From the NCBI RefSeq assembly GCF_007746075.1, contig NZ_CP036339.1, positions 3,935,786-3,999,785 of the forward strand: DNA of 64,000 nt. Reading direction: 5' to 3'. A model generated the notes under the pieces. That model was not told where the DNA came from and did no database searches. It saw only the letters and a program-made list of their open reading frames with translations. The first letter of the stretch is position 1; every line of letters begins with the position of its first letter. Of this stretch, positions 16,803 to 25,605 are shown piece by piece. The DNA is from Lacipirellula limnantheis (lineage in GTDB: Bacteria; Planctomycetota; Planctomycetia; Pirellulales; Lacipirellulaceae). The position numbers and the translations under genes were made by a program.

Positions 16803-17489
16803 CGGAATGACTCCTAGAAGTTGGGGGGAAGAGGGTCTCTCGACTGCCTGAAGTGTAGCCGAAGCGGCGTCGCCCTTCGCCGTCGATTCGCCGGGACAAA
16901 ACGCGCCGCCGCGATCGCTCCCGTCGCGCCGCCGTCCGCCAACAAAGTCGAACGGGCGGCGCCTCAAACGGCTGCAAAGCGTCGCACGGTGAGAATTTTC
17001 CAGCTAGGTAGTTGAAAATGGCCGCCCAAATCGCTATGGTGAACATCTCAACACTAACCGCCAGCAGGCCAACAGCCATCGGCCGGCGAGCCGGAAGCGT
17101 AAGCTTCCGGAATACCGGGCCAACGCACCATAGCCCCCCCGGTGACAAGACCCAGGAACCGCGGGTTTTGTCCCGCGACCGGGGACATAACCCCCAGGTC
17201 GGGCTCGCGCAAAAAACTCGCAGAAAATGGAGGTCTAAACCCGTTCAGCACCGCAAGAATCGCCCGTTTTGTCACTCGCAATCGTGTTTTCACGACGGAC
17301 AGATCGGCCAAAACCAGGTCAGGCCGCCTAGCGAGCCCCCGTTGCGGGCCGTCGTAACTTCCGTATACTAAGCCGTTTACCCTATATTCACCGATCACCA
17401 CCGGACGCCTCGGCGGCGGCCATCGGATGGCCCAGCCACGTGTCGGCGACCAGGACTCATAGCGTTTTTCGAGAAGTACAGGATCGATC
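16803..17489. other. Long spacer upstream of rpmB
   Basis: This 687-base stretch between the divergent cytochrome gene and rpmB has no defensible gene. It holds a short perfect hairpin at 17091-17110 and must contain the rpmB promoter, which I could not pin down. Confidence 0.5.
17091..17110. repeat. Short perfect hairpin CCGGAAGC-gtaa-GCTTCCGG
   Basis: An 8-bp perfect stem with a GTAA tetraloop lies in the spacer, preceded by GGCCGGCGAG. Its compact form suggests an intergenic repeat unit, but only this copy was noticed in the window. Confidence 0.4.
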
Positions 17490-17765
17490 ATGGCCAGAAA
17501 GTGCGAAGTCTGCGGCAAGGGCCCCCAAATCGGCAACCAGGTCACCATCCGCGGTAAGAAAAAGTACCTGGGCGGCGTCGGTACGAAGATCACCGGCATC
17601 ACCCGGCGGACCTTCAAACCGAACCTGCAGCGGGTCAACGTCGTCACCGCGGCTGGCGCCCACAAGAGCCAGCTCGTTTGCACCCAATGCATCCGCTCCG
17701 GCGGCGTGAGGAAGATCGTCCGCGTGGCCCCCTTCAAGGTCCCGCAACAAACGGCGAAGGTCTAA
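17490..17765 (+). CDS. rpmB: Large-subunit ribosomal protein bL28
   Basis: This is a 91-residue basic protein starting MARKCEVCGKGPQIGNQV, the L28 signature, with TRRTFKPNLQRVNV in the middle. Two Cys pairs (CEVC and CTQC) make it a zinc-ribbon type L28. It is a structural component of the 50S subunit. It is followed within 10 bases by gatC, so it probably shares a transcript with the gatCAB genes. The length matches zinc-type family members. Confidence 0.95.
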   Translation: MARKCEVCGKGPQIGNQVTIRGKKKYLGGVGTKITGITRRTFKPNLQRVNVVTAAGAHKSQLVCTQCIRSGGVRKIVRVAPFKVPQQTAKV

Positions 17766-17771
17766 GCCCCC

Positions 17772-18062
17772 ATGGCGTTGACCCGCGCCGACGTCGAAAA
17801 AGTCGCCCTCCTCGCTCGGCTTCGGCTGACCGAAGCCGAACTGGAGACGATGACCGACCAGCTCTCCCAGATCGTCGGCTACGTCGACCTGCTCGGCGAG
17901 GTCGACACGGCGGACGTCGAGCCGATGGCGCATGCCGTCGAAGTCACGAACGTCTTCGCGGCGGACGTGGTCGAGCCGAGCCTCACTCGCGAGGCGGCCC
18001 TGGCCAACGCCCCGCGGCACAACGGGCGCGGGTACCTCGTTCCCGCGGTGCTGGGCGAGTGA
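17772..18062 (+). CDS. gatC: Asp/Glu-tRNA amidotransferase subunit C
   Basis: This 96-residue protein shows the GatC pattern: VEKVALLARLRLTEAELE, LSQIVGYVDLLGEVDT, a central VEPMAHAV and the C-terminal NAPRHNGRGYLVPAVL. GatC is the small subunit that ties GatA to GatB in the enzyme converting Glu-tRNA(Gln) to Gln-tRNA and Asp-tRNA(Asn) to Asn-tRNA. It lies directly after rpmB and before gatA, which is separated by a hairpin-bearing spacer. Confidence 0.95.
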   Translation: MALTRADVEKVALLARLRLTEAELETMTDQLSQIVGYVDLLGEVDTADVEPMAHAVEVTNVFAADVVEPSLTREAALANAPRHNGRGYLVPAVLGE

Positions 18063-18081
18063 GGTAACAGCGATCAGCCGT

Positions 18082-18141
18082 CAGCGATCAGCAGCCAGCC
18101 AGACGGGGTCGCATGCGTCTCTGGCTGACTGCTGAATGCTG
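18082..18141. repeat. Imperfect hairpin between gatC and gatA
   Basis: Arms of about 22 bases at 18082-18103 and 18120-18141 (CAGCGATCAGCAGCCAGCCAGA against TCTGGCTGACTGCTGAATGCTG) pair with a few mismatches around a 16-base loop. It sits inside an otherwise tight operon. Confidence 0.55.
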
Positions 18142-18154
18142 AGAGCCGATTGCC

Positions 18155-19705
18155 ATGTCCATCGTCGATCGATCCGCGACCGAGCTCCGGAAGTTGCTCG
18201 CTACAGGCGAGTTGACTTCTATCGAGCTCACCCGCGCCTGCCTGGAGCGGATCGAGCGGCACGACGCGACGATCGGTGCGTTCCTTCGCGTCGACGCGGC
18301 CCGAGCACTCGATCAAGCCGCTGCGATAGATCGCAGACGTCAAGCGGGCGAACCACTCGGACCGCTCGCCGGCCTGCCGGTCGCGGTGAAGGACGTTCTC
18401 TGCGACCGCGACACGATCACCTCGTGCGCGTCGCGGATGCTCGCGGAGTTCCGCTCTCCGTACGATTCAACCGTGGTCGGCAAGTTGAAGCAGGCCGACG
18501 CGGTGCTGATCGGGCGCACGAACATGGACGAGTTCGCCATGGGGGGCTCAACCGAGAACTCGGCCTTCCAGCCGACGCGCAATCCGTGGGATCCGACGCG
18601 CACGCCCGGCGGCAGCAGCGGCGGCTCGGCGGCGGCCGTGGCCGCTCGCATGGCGCCCCTGGCGATCGGCACCGACACGGGCGGATCGATCCGGCAACCG
18701 GCGGGGCTCTGCGGCATCGTCGGGATGAAGCCAACCTACGGTCGCGTCAGTCGCTTCGGCCTCGTCGCGTTCGCGAGCAGCCTCGATCAAGTCGGCCCAT
18801 TCGCGACAACGACCGAGGACGCGGCGTTGCTGCTTGAGGCAATCTCCGGGCACGACCCGCGCGACTCGACCTCGATCAACCAGCCGACGCCGCGCTACAC
18901 GGAGTCGATCAACAAGCCGCTCGCGGGGTTGAAACTCGGCGTCGTTCCTGAGCACTTCGGCGCAGGCCTCGATCCCGAAGTAGCGTCGTCGGTTCGCGCG
19001 GCGATCGAAGTCTACAAGTCGCTCGGCGCCGAGGTGAAGGAAGTGCCGCTGCCGCACGGCAAGTACGGCGTTGCGGCCTACTACGTCATTGCCCCCAGCG
19101 AGGCGTCGAGCAACCTCGCGCGCTATGATGGCGTGCACTTCGGCTTCCGAGCCGACCAATCGGCAGCGCTCGCGGAACTCGCGGCCGAGCGGCAAGAACT
19201 GATCGCCGCCGGCAAGACGGCCGCCGCGGACAACGTCGACGCGCCGCTGGTGCGCATGTACCGCAGCACCCGCGAAGCCGGCTTCGGCGCCGAGGTGAAG
19301 CGGCGGATCATGCTCGGCGCGTACGCTCTCAGCGCCGGTTACTACGACGCTTATTACTTAAAGGCACTCAAGGTGCGGCGACTGATTCGTCGCGACTTCG
19401 ACGAGGCGTTCCAGCAGGTCGATCTGATCGTCGGTCCGGTCACTGCTGGTCCGGCATTCAAGCTCGGCGAGATGGTCGACGACCCGCTGGCGATGTACTT
19501 GGTCGACCTCTACACCGTGAGCGCCAACCTCGCGGGCATCCCGGCCCTCAGTCTTCCCTGCGGCGTCACGAAAGCCGGCCTTCCCATCGGCCTGCAACTG
19601 CAGGCCCCCCCCCTCGCGGAGGAACGACTCCTGCGCGGCGCCCGGATGTACGAGGCGGCGACCGATTGGCACACGCAGCGTCCGTCGTTGGGAGGCGCAC
19701 GATGA
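18155..19705 (+). CDS. gatA: Asp/Glu-tRNA amidotransferase subunit A
   Basis: This 516-residue amidase-signature enzyme releases ammonia from glutamine for GatB. The amidase Ser-cis-Ser-Lys triad is visible as LPVAVKDVLCDRD (Lys near residue 77), then TPGGSSGGSAAAVAARM and TDTGGSIRQPAGLCG, which hold both serines. The length and motif order fit GatA. It overlaps gatB by four bases (ATGA), indicating translational coupling. ATG at 18155 was chosen because the N-terminal helix LRKLLATGELTSIELT follows directly. Confidence 0.96.
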   Translation: MSIVDRSATELRKLLATGELTSIELTRACLERIERHDATIGAFLRVDAARALDQAAAIDRRRQAGEPLGPLAGLPVAVKDVLCDRDTITSCASRMLAEFRSPYDSTVVGKLKQADAVLIGRTNMDEFAMGGSTENSAFQPTRNPWDPTRTPGGSSGGSAAAVAARMAPLAIGTDTGGSIRQPAGLCGIVGMKPTYGRVSRFGLVAFASSLDQVGPFATTTEDAALLLEAISGHDPRDSTSINQPTPRYTESINKPLAGLKLGVVPEHFGAGLDPEVASSVRAAIEVYKSLGAEVKEVPLPHGKYGVAAYYVIAPSEASSNLARYDGVHFGFRADQSAALAELAAERQELIAAGKTAAADNVDAPLVRMYRSTREAGFGAEVKRRIMLGAYALSAGYYDAYYLKALKVRRLIRRDFDEAFQQVDLIVGPVTAGPAFKLGEMVDDPLAMYLVDLYTVSANLAGIPALSLPCGVTKAGLPIGLQLQAPPLAEERLLRGARMYEAATDWHTQRPSLGGAR

Positions 19706-21177
19706 GCGAACAACCTTACACGACCGTCATCGGTCTCGAAGTCCACGTTCAACTTTCAACCGAGAGCAAGCTCTTTTGCCGCTGCAACACCAAGTTCGGC
19801 GCCGAGCCTAACACGCAGACCTGCCCCGTGTGCATCGGCATGCCGGGGTCGCTTCCGGTGATGAACCGACGGGCTTACGAACTCTCGCTCAAGACGGCGG
19901 TCGCCCTCAACTGCACCATTCCCGAGTTCACCAAGTGGGATCGAAAGCAGTACTACTATCCCGACCTGCCGAAGGGCTACCAGATCAGCCAGTTCGACCT
20001 GCCGATGTCGGCCGACGGCTATCTGGAGATCAGCGATCCGAAAGACAAATTCGCGCCCAAGCGAGTCGGCATCATCCGGGCTCACCTCGAAGAGGACGCC
20101 GGCAAGAGCGTTCACGACGAAGCGGCCGGCAAGGCCGACAGCGAGATCGATCTAAACCGCACCGGCACGCCGCTGCTGGAGATCGTCTCGCAGCCCGACA
20201 TGCGCAGCGCCGCTGAAGCGAAGGCCTTCCTCCAGGAGCTGAAGCTTCTCCTCACTTATATCGACGTTTCCGACTGCAACATGCAGGAGGGAAGCTTGCG
20301 CGTCGACGCCAACGTCAATCTCCACATTGAGAAGGACGGCAAGGTCATCGCCACGCCGATCGTCGAAATCAAGAACATGAACAGCTTCCGCGCCGTCGAG
20401 CGGGCGCTGGAGTACGAAGCTCCGCGACAATACCGCGAGTGGCAAGAGACGGGCCGTCAACTCGGCGAGGCGCCGAAGCAAACCCGCGGCTGGGACGACG
20501 TCGCGGGCGTGACGCGCGGCCAGCGCAGCAAGGAAGAATCGAGCGACTACCGCTACTTCCCCGATCCCGATCTGGCTCCTGTGATCACCTCGGCGGCCGA
20601 AGTCGACGTGGTGCGCGAGTCGCTGGGCGAACTGCCGGCCGACTTACGTCGGCGGCTCTCCGAGGGGTATTCGCTGTCGCTGTACGATGCTGACGTCATC
20701 GTCAATCAAGGCCGCGAGTTCGCCGATTACTATCTGGCCGTCGCGGGCGCGTCGGGCAATCCGAAATCGGCGTGCAACTGGGTGACCGGCCCGCTGCAGC
20801 GCGAACTCAAGGAGCGAGAGCAAACGATTGATAGCTTCGGACTCCCGGCACAGCGACTGGCCGAACTCATTCGCGCCGTGGATGACGGAAGGCTGCCCTC
20901 AACGCGAGCGCCCGAAGCGTTTCAACTCATGGTCGACAAGGGGAGCGACGTCGCCGCCGCGCTCGCTGAGCTCAAGATCGAACGCGTCGACGAGACGGCG
21001 CTAGTGACGTTGGTGCAGGAGCTGCTGGCCGCGAATCCCAAAACGGTTTCCGACATCCAAAATGGCAAGTTCCAAGCTGCCGCGTCGCTTATCGGCCAGG
21101 CCAAGAAGAAGAATCCGAACGTCGATCCGAATCGCGTTCGCGAATTGGCAATCGAGTTGGCGACTTCGCTGCAGTAG
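19702..21177 (+). CDS. gatB: Asp/Glu-tRNA amidotransferase subunit B
   Basis: This 491-residue protein starts TTVIGLEVHVQLSTESKLFC, with zinc-type cysteines in CRCNT and CPVCIGMPG, then the catalytic kinase-like domain (KQYYYPDLPKGYQISQ). The tail is a YqeY-like helical domain. GatB phosphorylates the acyl group and transfers ammonia delivered by GatA. The ATG overlaps the gatA stop codon. With gatC and gatA it forms the complete GatCAB set, so the organism probably makes Gln-tRNA and/or Asn-tRNA by the indirect route. Confidence 0.96.
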   Translation: MSEQPYTTVIGLEVHVQLSTESKLFCRCNTKFGAEPNTQTCPVCIGMPGSLPVMNRRAYELSLKTAVALNCTIPEFTKWDRKQYYYPDLPKGYQISQFDLPMSADGYLEISDPKDKFAPKRVGIIRAHLEEDAGKSVHDEAAGKADSEIDLNRTGTPLLEIVSQPDMRSAAEAKAFLQELKLLLTYIDVSDCNMQEGSLRVDANVNLHIEKDGKVIATPIVEIKNMNSFRAVERALEYEAPRQYREWQETGRQLGEAPKQTRGWDDVAGVTRGQRSKEESSDYRYFPDPDLAPVITSAAEVDVVRESLGELPADLRRRLSEGYSLSLYDADVIVNQGREFADYYLAVAGASGNPKSACNWVTGPLQRELKEREQTIDSFGLPAQRLAELIRAVDDGRLPSTRAPEAFQLMVDKGSDVAAALAELKIERVDETALVTLVQELLAANPKTVSDIQNGKFQAAASLIGQAKKKNPNVDPNRVRELAIELATSLQ

Positions 21178-21411
21178 CGGACCGACGGCCCGCCTCTCGC
21201 CATCGCCGCGTTCATGGAATCTCGGCGGCCCGCCATCTCCTGGGGCGGATTTCGTTGTGCGCCGTCGCCGTTTACCCGGCGCCATTCCCGAGCTCCCTTG
21301 CCAGTAGTTGCGTTTCCCGTTGACCGCGACTACAACTCAACGAGTTCCAATTTCCGTCTCCATAGAGATTGGACTCTCCTCCCGCAGCGCACTTCTCAGG
21401 AGCGACCGCTC

Positions 21412-23379
21412 ATGATCCCTACCACATGGCAGCGCGCATGGTTGCGCGCGGGCGTCGTTTGTCGTGGCGGCTATCCGCTTCTAGTGGCGTGCGTGATACT
21501 CGCGCTGCCGTCATCTCATGCCGCAGCGGCTTTCAGTTTTCAGCGAATCGTCAACTCATTTACTACCACGCCTCCTTCCGAACCGCCGACGGCCACGTAC
21601 GACTACGTCGGCATCCCTGCCATGAGCGGCGGCAGCGTCGTCTTCGGCGCCAAGACGCTCGGCCCAGCGATCGGCGGCGGCGGTCTCTACGACCGGATTG
21701 AGGTCGGCACGACCGGCGGCGCGTTGACCAACTATGCGAAACGGGTCGTCTCTCCAGGCCCCAATCCGCCCGTCGGCACGATCGCCTTCTTCTTCGATGA
21801 CCCGGCCATCTCGGGCAATCAGATTGCGGCGAGGCCGAGCGCCTACGACGGCACGAGTTACAAAGCCCCAATTTTCACCTACGTCGCTCCAAACGCCCCG
21901 ACGACGCTTGGCGTCGCTTGGGGCGCCCCTTCGCTTTTCAGCGGCAGCGTCGCATACGCCGCCAACAAGGTGGGCGTCAACGTGACTCAACTTCAGAACA
22001 CCTTCGTCGACGCGAGCGACGCCGTCCCGGGAGGGGGAGGCGCTTTGTTCCAATCCTTTACTCCGTACGGCGGCCCGTTTGATTCGCACATTGACTACAA
22101 CATCAACTACGCGGTCTTCCTGGCAAAATGGATCGACGCGAGCAATGTCAGCCGCGTCGGCGTCTACCGCTGGCAAAAGTCCACCGACACCATTGTCGCG
22201 GTCGCGGACAAAAACGTGTCGATTCCGGGATTCCCCGCCGACAAGTTTGACGACAACTTCGCCTTCTTGAACACGTATTTCGACAACGTATCAACGACCG
22301 GCGTCGTGCAATCGGCGCGGCCAAGCCTTGCCGGGTCGACCGTGCTCTATTCGTACAACGAACAATTCTCGACCCCGGCGCGGGCGGGCGTCTATCGCTA
22401 CGTAAACGGCTCGCTGGCCAAAGTGGCCGACGTCACCACGCCCAATCCTTCAGCCCCGGGATTCAACTTCCGCCATTTCGAGGGCGTTTCGACGCTTGGG
22501 AGCGCGCACGCGTTTGTCGCCAACTCGGTCGTCAACAACAATGCCGCCATTCCGAGCGGGGCGCAGGCCGCCTCGATCGGCGGCGGATACGGCATTTACC
22601 TCGACACGTGCGGCATGATCAGCGAGGTGACGCGGCAAGGGAACATTCTGGACGGCCGCGTCATCAGCAACCTCGAAATCGGCAACCGCGCACTGACGAC
22701 AGTGAAGTTCAAGTACAACCTCGCGTTCCGAGCCGAGTTCACCGACGGCACGGAAGGAATCTACGTCGCTTCGACAAGTTCGCTCTGCTACGATCCGATT
22801 CCCGTACTGGCCGACTACGGCAATCTCTTCAGCGCATCGCTCGTCCAACTGCCGGCTGATCCCGGCATCGGCGTCCCGATTGACGCGACGTGGCAGACGC
22901 GCGTGCAGCAAGGGGCAGCCGCCAATCCTGCGACGTTCGGAGTCGACTTCGAGGCAGGTCTCATTGGCGTTAACGGCCTTCCCGGCAACAATCCCAATCT
23001 GATCGACTTCACGCTCGACAGCGGCGCGGTCGCGCCGGAAGAGCTGGCCCTCGCCTTCAGTGAAGATCTGGCGCTCGAAGGACTGCGACTCGACGAGTTC
23101 GACGAGCTCGATTCGCTGCGACTAACCATCGGCGGCCTTACCCGCACCGTCACGTTCGCCGACCTGCATGACGGGATGCTGCCGCTGGCGGACGCGATAC
23201 TCGCCAAGGGCGAGACGATCGGCATCGCATGGGACAGCGCGAACTCTCTCGGCGATGGCTTTAGCTTCAATGGCCTGGGTTACCGAGTTGTGCCGGAGCC
23301 GGCGAGCTGGTTGCTGGCCAGCGGCTGCATCGCGGCAATCTCAGGACTTCCTTGGCGCACTCGTCGCCCTCGCGCGTAG
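21412..23379 (+). CDS. Large PEP-CTERM exported protein, function unknown
   Basis: This 655-residue protein begins with a signal peptide (LVACVILALPSSHAAAA) and ends VPEPASWLLASGCIAAISGL plus basic residues, a PEP-CTERM tail. The body has repeated short strands (YVGIPAMSGGSVVFGAKTL, DDPAISGNQIAARPSAYDG, WGAPSLFSGSVAYAANK), reminiscent of propeller-like blades. The region after about residue 480 differs and holds an acidic Leu-rich segment (EELALAFSEDLALEGLRLDE). ATG at 21412 has AGGAG about 9 bases upstream. It has no dockerin. No specific family is recognised. Confidence 0.7.
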   Translation: MIPTTWQRAWLRAGVVCRGGYPLLVACVILALPSSHAAAAFSFQRIVNSFTTTPPSEPPTATYDYVGIPAMSGGSVVFGAKTLGPAIGGGGLYDRIEVGTTGGALTNYAKRVVSPGPNPPVGTIAFFFDDPAISGNQIAARPSAYDGTSYKAPIFTYVAPNAPTTLGVAWGAPSLFSGSVAYAANKVGVNVTQLQNTFVDASDAVPGGGGALFQSFTPYGGPFDSHIDYNINYAVFLAKWIDASNVSRVGVYRWQKSTDTIVAVADKNVSIPGFPADKFDDNFAFLNTYFDNVSTTGVVQSARPSLAGSTVLYSYNEQFSTPARAGVYRYVNGSLAKVADVTTPNPSAPGFNFRHFEGVSTLGSAHAFVANSVVNNNAAIPSGAQAASIGGGYGIYLDTCGMISEVTRQGNILDGRVISNLEIGNRALTTVKFKYNLAFRAEFTDGTEGIYVASTSSLCYDPIPVLADYGNLFSASLVQLPADPGIGVPIDATWQTRVQQGAAANPATFGVDFEAGLIGVNGLPGNNPNLIDFTLDSGAVAPEELALAFSEDLALEGLRLDEFDELDSLRLTIGGLTRTVTFADLHDGMLPLADAILAKGETIGIAWDSANSLGDGFSFNGLGYRVVPEPASWLLASGCIAAISGLPWRTRRPRA

Positions 23380-23822
23380 CTGCCAGCACACTCTCGGTAT
23401 CCCGCACGTCCTTGGATCGTGGTTCATCCGGCCGTCGCTGCACCCGCAGTTGAGGGGTTGTTCACGGTCGCGCTGTAGCCACCTGGGCACGATCAACGCG
23501 TAAGTCGCGCCAGCAAATCGCTTCCCGATATCTAATCCGCTCCCTGCAATTTGTCGCGGCGCCACGAGCGCCATCATGGGGGGCTTGCAGTTTCGGCCGA
23601 CGCGGTTCTGCTCCGTCTCCCGACGGCCAAGCGGAGTTAGGACACGAGGTTGGCGAGATGCCCGCACGCGTTTAAGATACGTGCTATCACCACGGAACGG
23701 CAGTTCCGGGAACCAGTGGCGACGGCGGCAGCCAGGTCAACTTCGGGCGCGGGACCCGGGCGTCGGCCGGCGCCTCGAGGAAAATCGACGTTCGGCTCGT
23801 CTCGTTCAATTGGCCGGGAGCA
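23380..23822. other. Spacer with possible decayed SAM-hydrolase N-terminal sequence
   Basis: There is no intact gene. Near the end of the stretch, around 23675-23800, short pieces in different frames (YVLS, DPGVG, SRKIDVRL) recall the N-terminal domain of SAM hydroxide adenosyltransferase. This would suggest frameshift decay of the gene continuing at 23823. It is a weak reading. Confidence 0.3.
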
Positions 23823-24116
23823 GTGAAGGTGGCAAATCGCATCGACGGCCAAGTGACGGCGATTGACTCGTTCGGAAATCTGATCACTGACATCACGCGC
23901 GAAATGCTCGCTGGCGTCCCCACCGACGAGACGGTCGGGGTGTACTGCGACGAGCATGAGACCCGCGGCATTTTCAACGCCTACGCCGACCAGCCGCCAA
24001 TGACGCTGATCGCGCTGATCGGCGCGCAGGATTGCCTCGAACTGGCGATTGTCGAGGACAGCGCCAAGATCATGCTCGGCGTCCGCGTCGGGACGCCCGT
24101 GCAGGTCAAATGGTGA
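23823..24116 (+). CDS. SAM hydrolase-like C-terminal domain, probably a truncated gene
   Basis: The 97-residue product contains GQVTAIDSFGNLITDITREM and CLELAIVEDSAKIMLGVRVG, matching the C-terminal beta domain of the SAM hydroxide adenosyltransferase/chlorinase family (DUF62). Full-length members run to about 260 residues and carry the active site mainly in the N-terminal domain. That domain is absent here, because the reading frame is closed by a stop at 23673 and no start precedes it convincingly. GTG at 23823 is the only reasonable start. A protein lacking the N-domain would not be expected to hydrolyse SAM. It lies 18 bases before bioA, an enzyme that uses SAM. Confidence 0.55.
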   Translation: MKVANRIDGQVTAIDSFGNLITDITREMLAGVPTDETVGVYCDEHETRGIFNAYADQPPMTLIALIGAQDCLELAIVEDSAKIMLGVRVGTPVQVKW

Positions 24117-24134
24117 GTCAACGCAAAGGCCAAT

Positions 24135-25460
24135 ATGCCGACGCCGGCTGAACTCACTGACTGGGATCTGCGCCACTTTTGGCATTCGTTCACGCAAATG
24201 AGCGAGTACGAGCCAATGGTGATCGAGCGCGCCGAGGGCTCTTGGCTTGTCGACGTCCATGGCCGTCGTTACCTCGACGGCGTGAGCAGTCTCTGGTGCA
24301 ATTTGCTCGGCCATCGCCATCCGAGAATTGAAGCGGCCATTGTCGAACAGCTCGGGAAACTCCCGCACGCGACGACCCTCGGCATGAGCAACGTGCCAGC
24401 CGTCGAGTTGTCGCGACGTCTGGCTGAACTGGCGCCTGGTGAACTTAATCGCGTCTTCTACGCCAGCGACGGGTCGTGCGCCGTTGAGGCGGCGCTCAAA
24501 ATCGCCTTCCAATACTGGCTGCAGTGCCCGACGCCTCGACAGGGCAAGACGAAGTACCTTGCTTACGACAGCGCCTACCACGGCGATACGCTCGGCAGCA
24601 CGGCCGTCGGCGGGATCGAGCGGTTTCACGCGCTCTACAAACCGCTGCTGTTCGACGTCTTGCGGCTGCCGCCGCCTGATGCGCGGCTCGGTGATGCGAG
24701 CCATCATCTGGCGCTGCTGGAACGGGCGCTCCACCGGCATCATGAGGAGGTTGCCGCCCTGGTCATCGAACCATTGCTGCAAGGCGCCGCGGGCATGGTG
24801 TTGCAGCCGCCAGGTTACCTGCGCGGCGTGCGTGAGTTGACGCGGCGCTACGACGTCTTGCTGATCGCCGATGAGATCGTCACCGGCTTTTGCCGCACCG
24901 GACGGATGTTCGCGTGCGAGCATGAGGGGGTCACGCCCGACTTGCTCTGTTTGGGTAAAAGCATCACCTCGGGGACCCTGCCGCTCGCGGCGACGATCGC
25001 CAGTGACGAGATCTATGCCGCCTTCCTGGGTGACTATGCGTCCGGGTGCACATTCCATCATGGTCACACCTACGCCGGCAACCCACTGGCGGCGGCGGCG
25101 GCATGCGCGACGCTCGACGTCATTGCCGACGAGCGGGTGCTCGAAGAGACGGTCCCGCGACTTGCCGAGAAAATGGCGCGCGTTCTCGCTCCCTTGCGCG
25201 ACCACGCTCACGTAGCCGACGTTCGGCAGATGGGCACGATCGCCGGCGTCGAGCTGTGCTCGGATCGAGACGGCGGGATAGCCTACCCAGCAAACCAGCG
25301 TCACGGCTACCGCGTCGCCAAACAAGCGACCTCTCAAGGAGTCTGGCTGCGGCCCCTCGGAGACGTGGTGGTGGTCATGCCGCCGCTCTCGATCAACGAC
25401 GCGGAGCTCGAACTCCTCGGCCACGTCCTGCGCGAAAGCATCGACGCGATTTGCCAGTAG
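24135..25460 (+). CDS. bioA: Adenosylmethionine-8-amino-7-oxononanoate aminotransferase
   Basis: This 441-residue class III PLP aminotransferase catalyses a late biotin step using SAM as amino donor. Visible features are the start WDLRHFWHSFTQM, the conserved YLDGVSSLWCNLLGH, SAYHGDTLGS, IADEIVTGFCRTGRMFACEH and the PLP lysine in CLGKSITSG near residue 275. The length fits BioA, and HSFTQM and SSLWCN are characteristic of this enzyme within class III. No bioB, bioD or bioF was recognised nearby, so biotin genes are scattered. It probably shares a promoter with the truncated gene before it. Confidence 0.92.
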   Translation: MPTPAELTDWDLRHFWHSFTQMSEYEPMVIERAEGSWLVDVHGRRYLDGVSSLWCNLLGHRHPRIEAAIVEQLGKLPHATTLGMSNVPAVELSRRLAELAPGELNRVFYASDGSCAVEAALKIAFQYWLQCPTPRQGKTKYLAYDSAYHGDTLGSTAVGGIERFHALYKPLLFDVLRLPPPDARLGDASHHLALLERALHRHHEEVAALVIEPLLQGAAGMVLQPPGYLRGVRELTRRYDVLLIADEIVTGFCRTGRMFACEHEGVTPDLLCLGKSITSGTLPLAATIASDEIYAAFLGDYASGCTFHHGHTYAGNPLAAAAACATLDVIADERVLEETVPRLAEKMARVLAPLRDHAHVADVRQMGTIAGVELCSDRDGGIAYPANQRHGYRVAKQATSQGVWLRPLGDVVVVMPPLSINDAELELLGHVLRESIDAICQ

Positions 25461-25545
25461 CCGCTGGTTAACGACAGCCCTGAGGCGCAACCGAACGCGC
25501 ACGGCCGATCCACGCCGCGCGAGGAGGCGATTCCGCGCCGCTCCG

Positions 25546-25562
25546 GCGGCTCGTTGAGCCGC
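25546..25562. terminator. Hairpin between convergent genes
   Basis: GCGGCTC-gtt-GAGCCGC forms a perfect 7-bp stem in the 145-base gap between bioA and the convergent coiled-coil gene. No T-tract follows, so the terminator call is tentative. Confidence 0.35.
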
Positions 25563-25605
25563 GGCTGCGGCATAACCGCGAGCGACCGCGGGTACGCGTC
25601 GACTA

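Noticed and set aside
23341..23667. 108-codon minus-strand frame in the spacer before the SAM-hydrolase-like gene
   Set aside because: The product is Arg/Pro-rich without a motif, overlaps the end of the PEP-CTERM gene, and lacks a ribosome-binding site.
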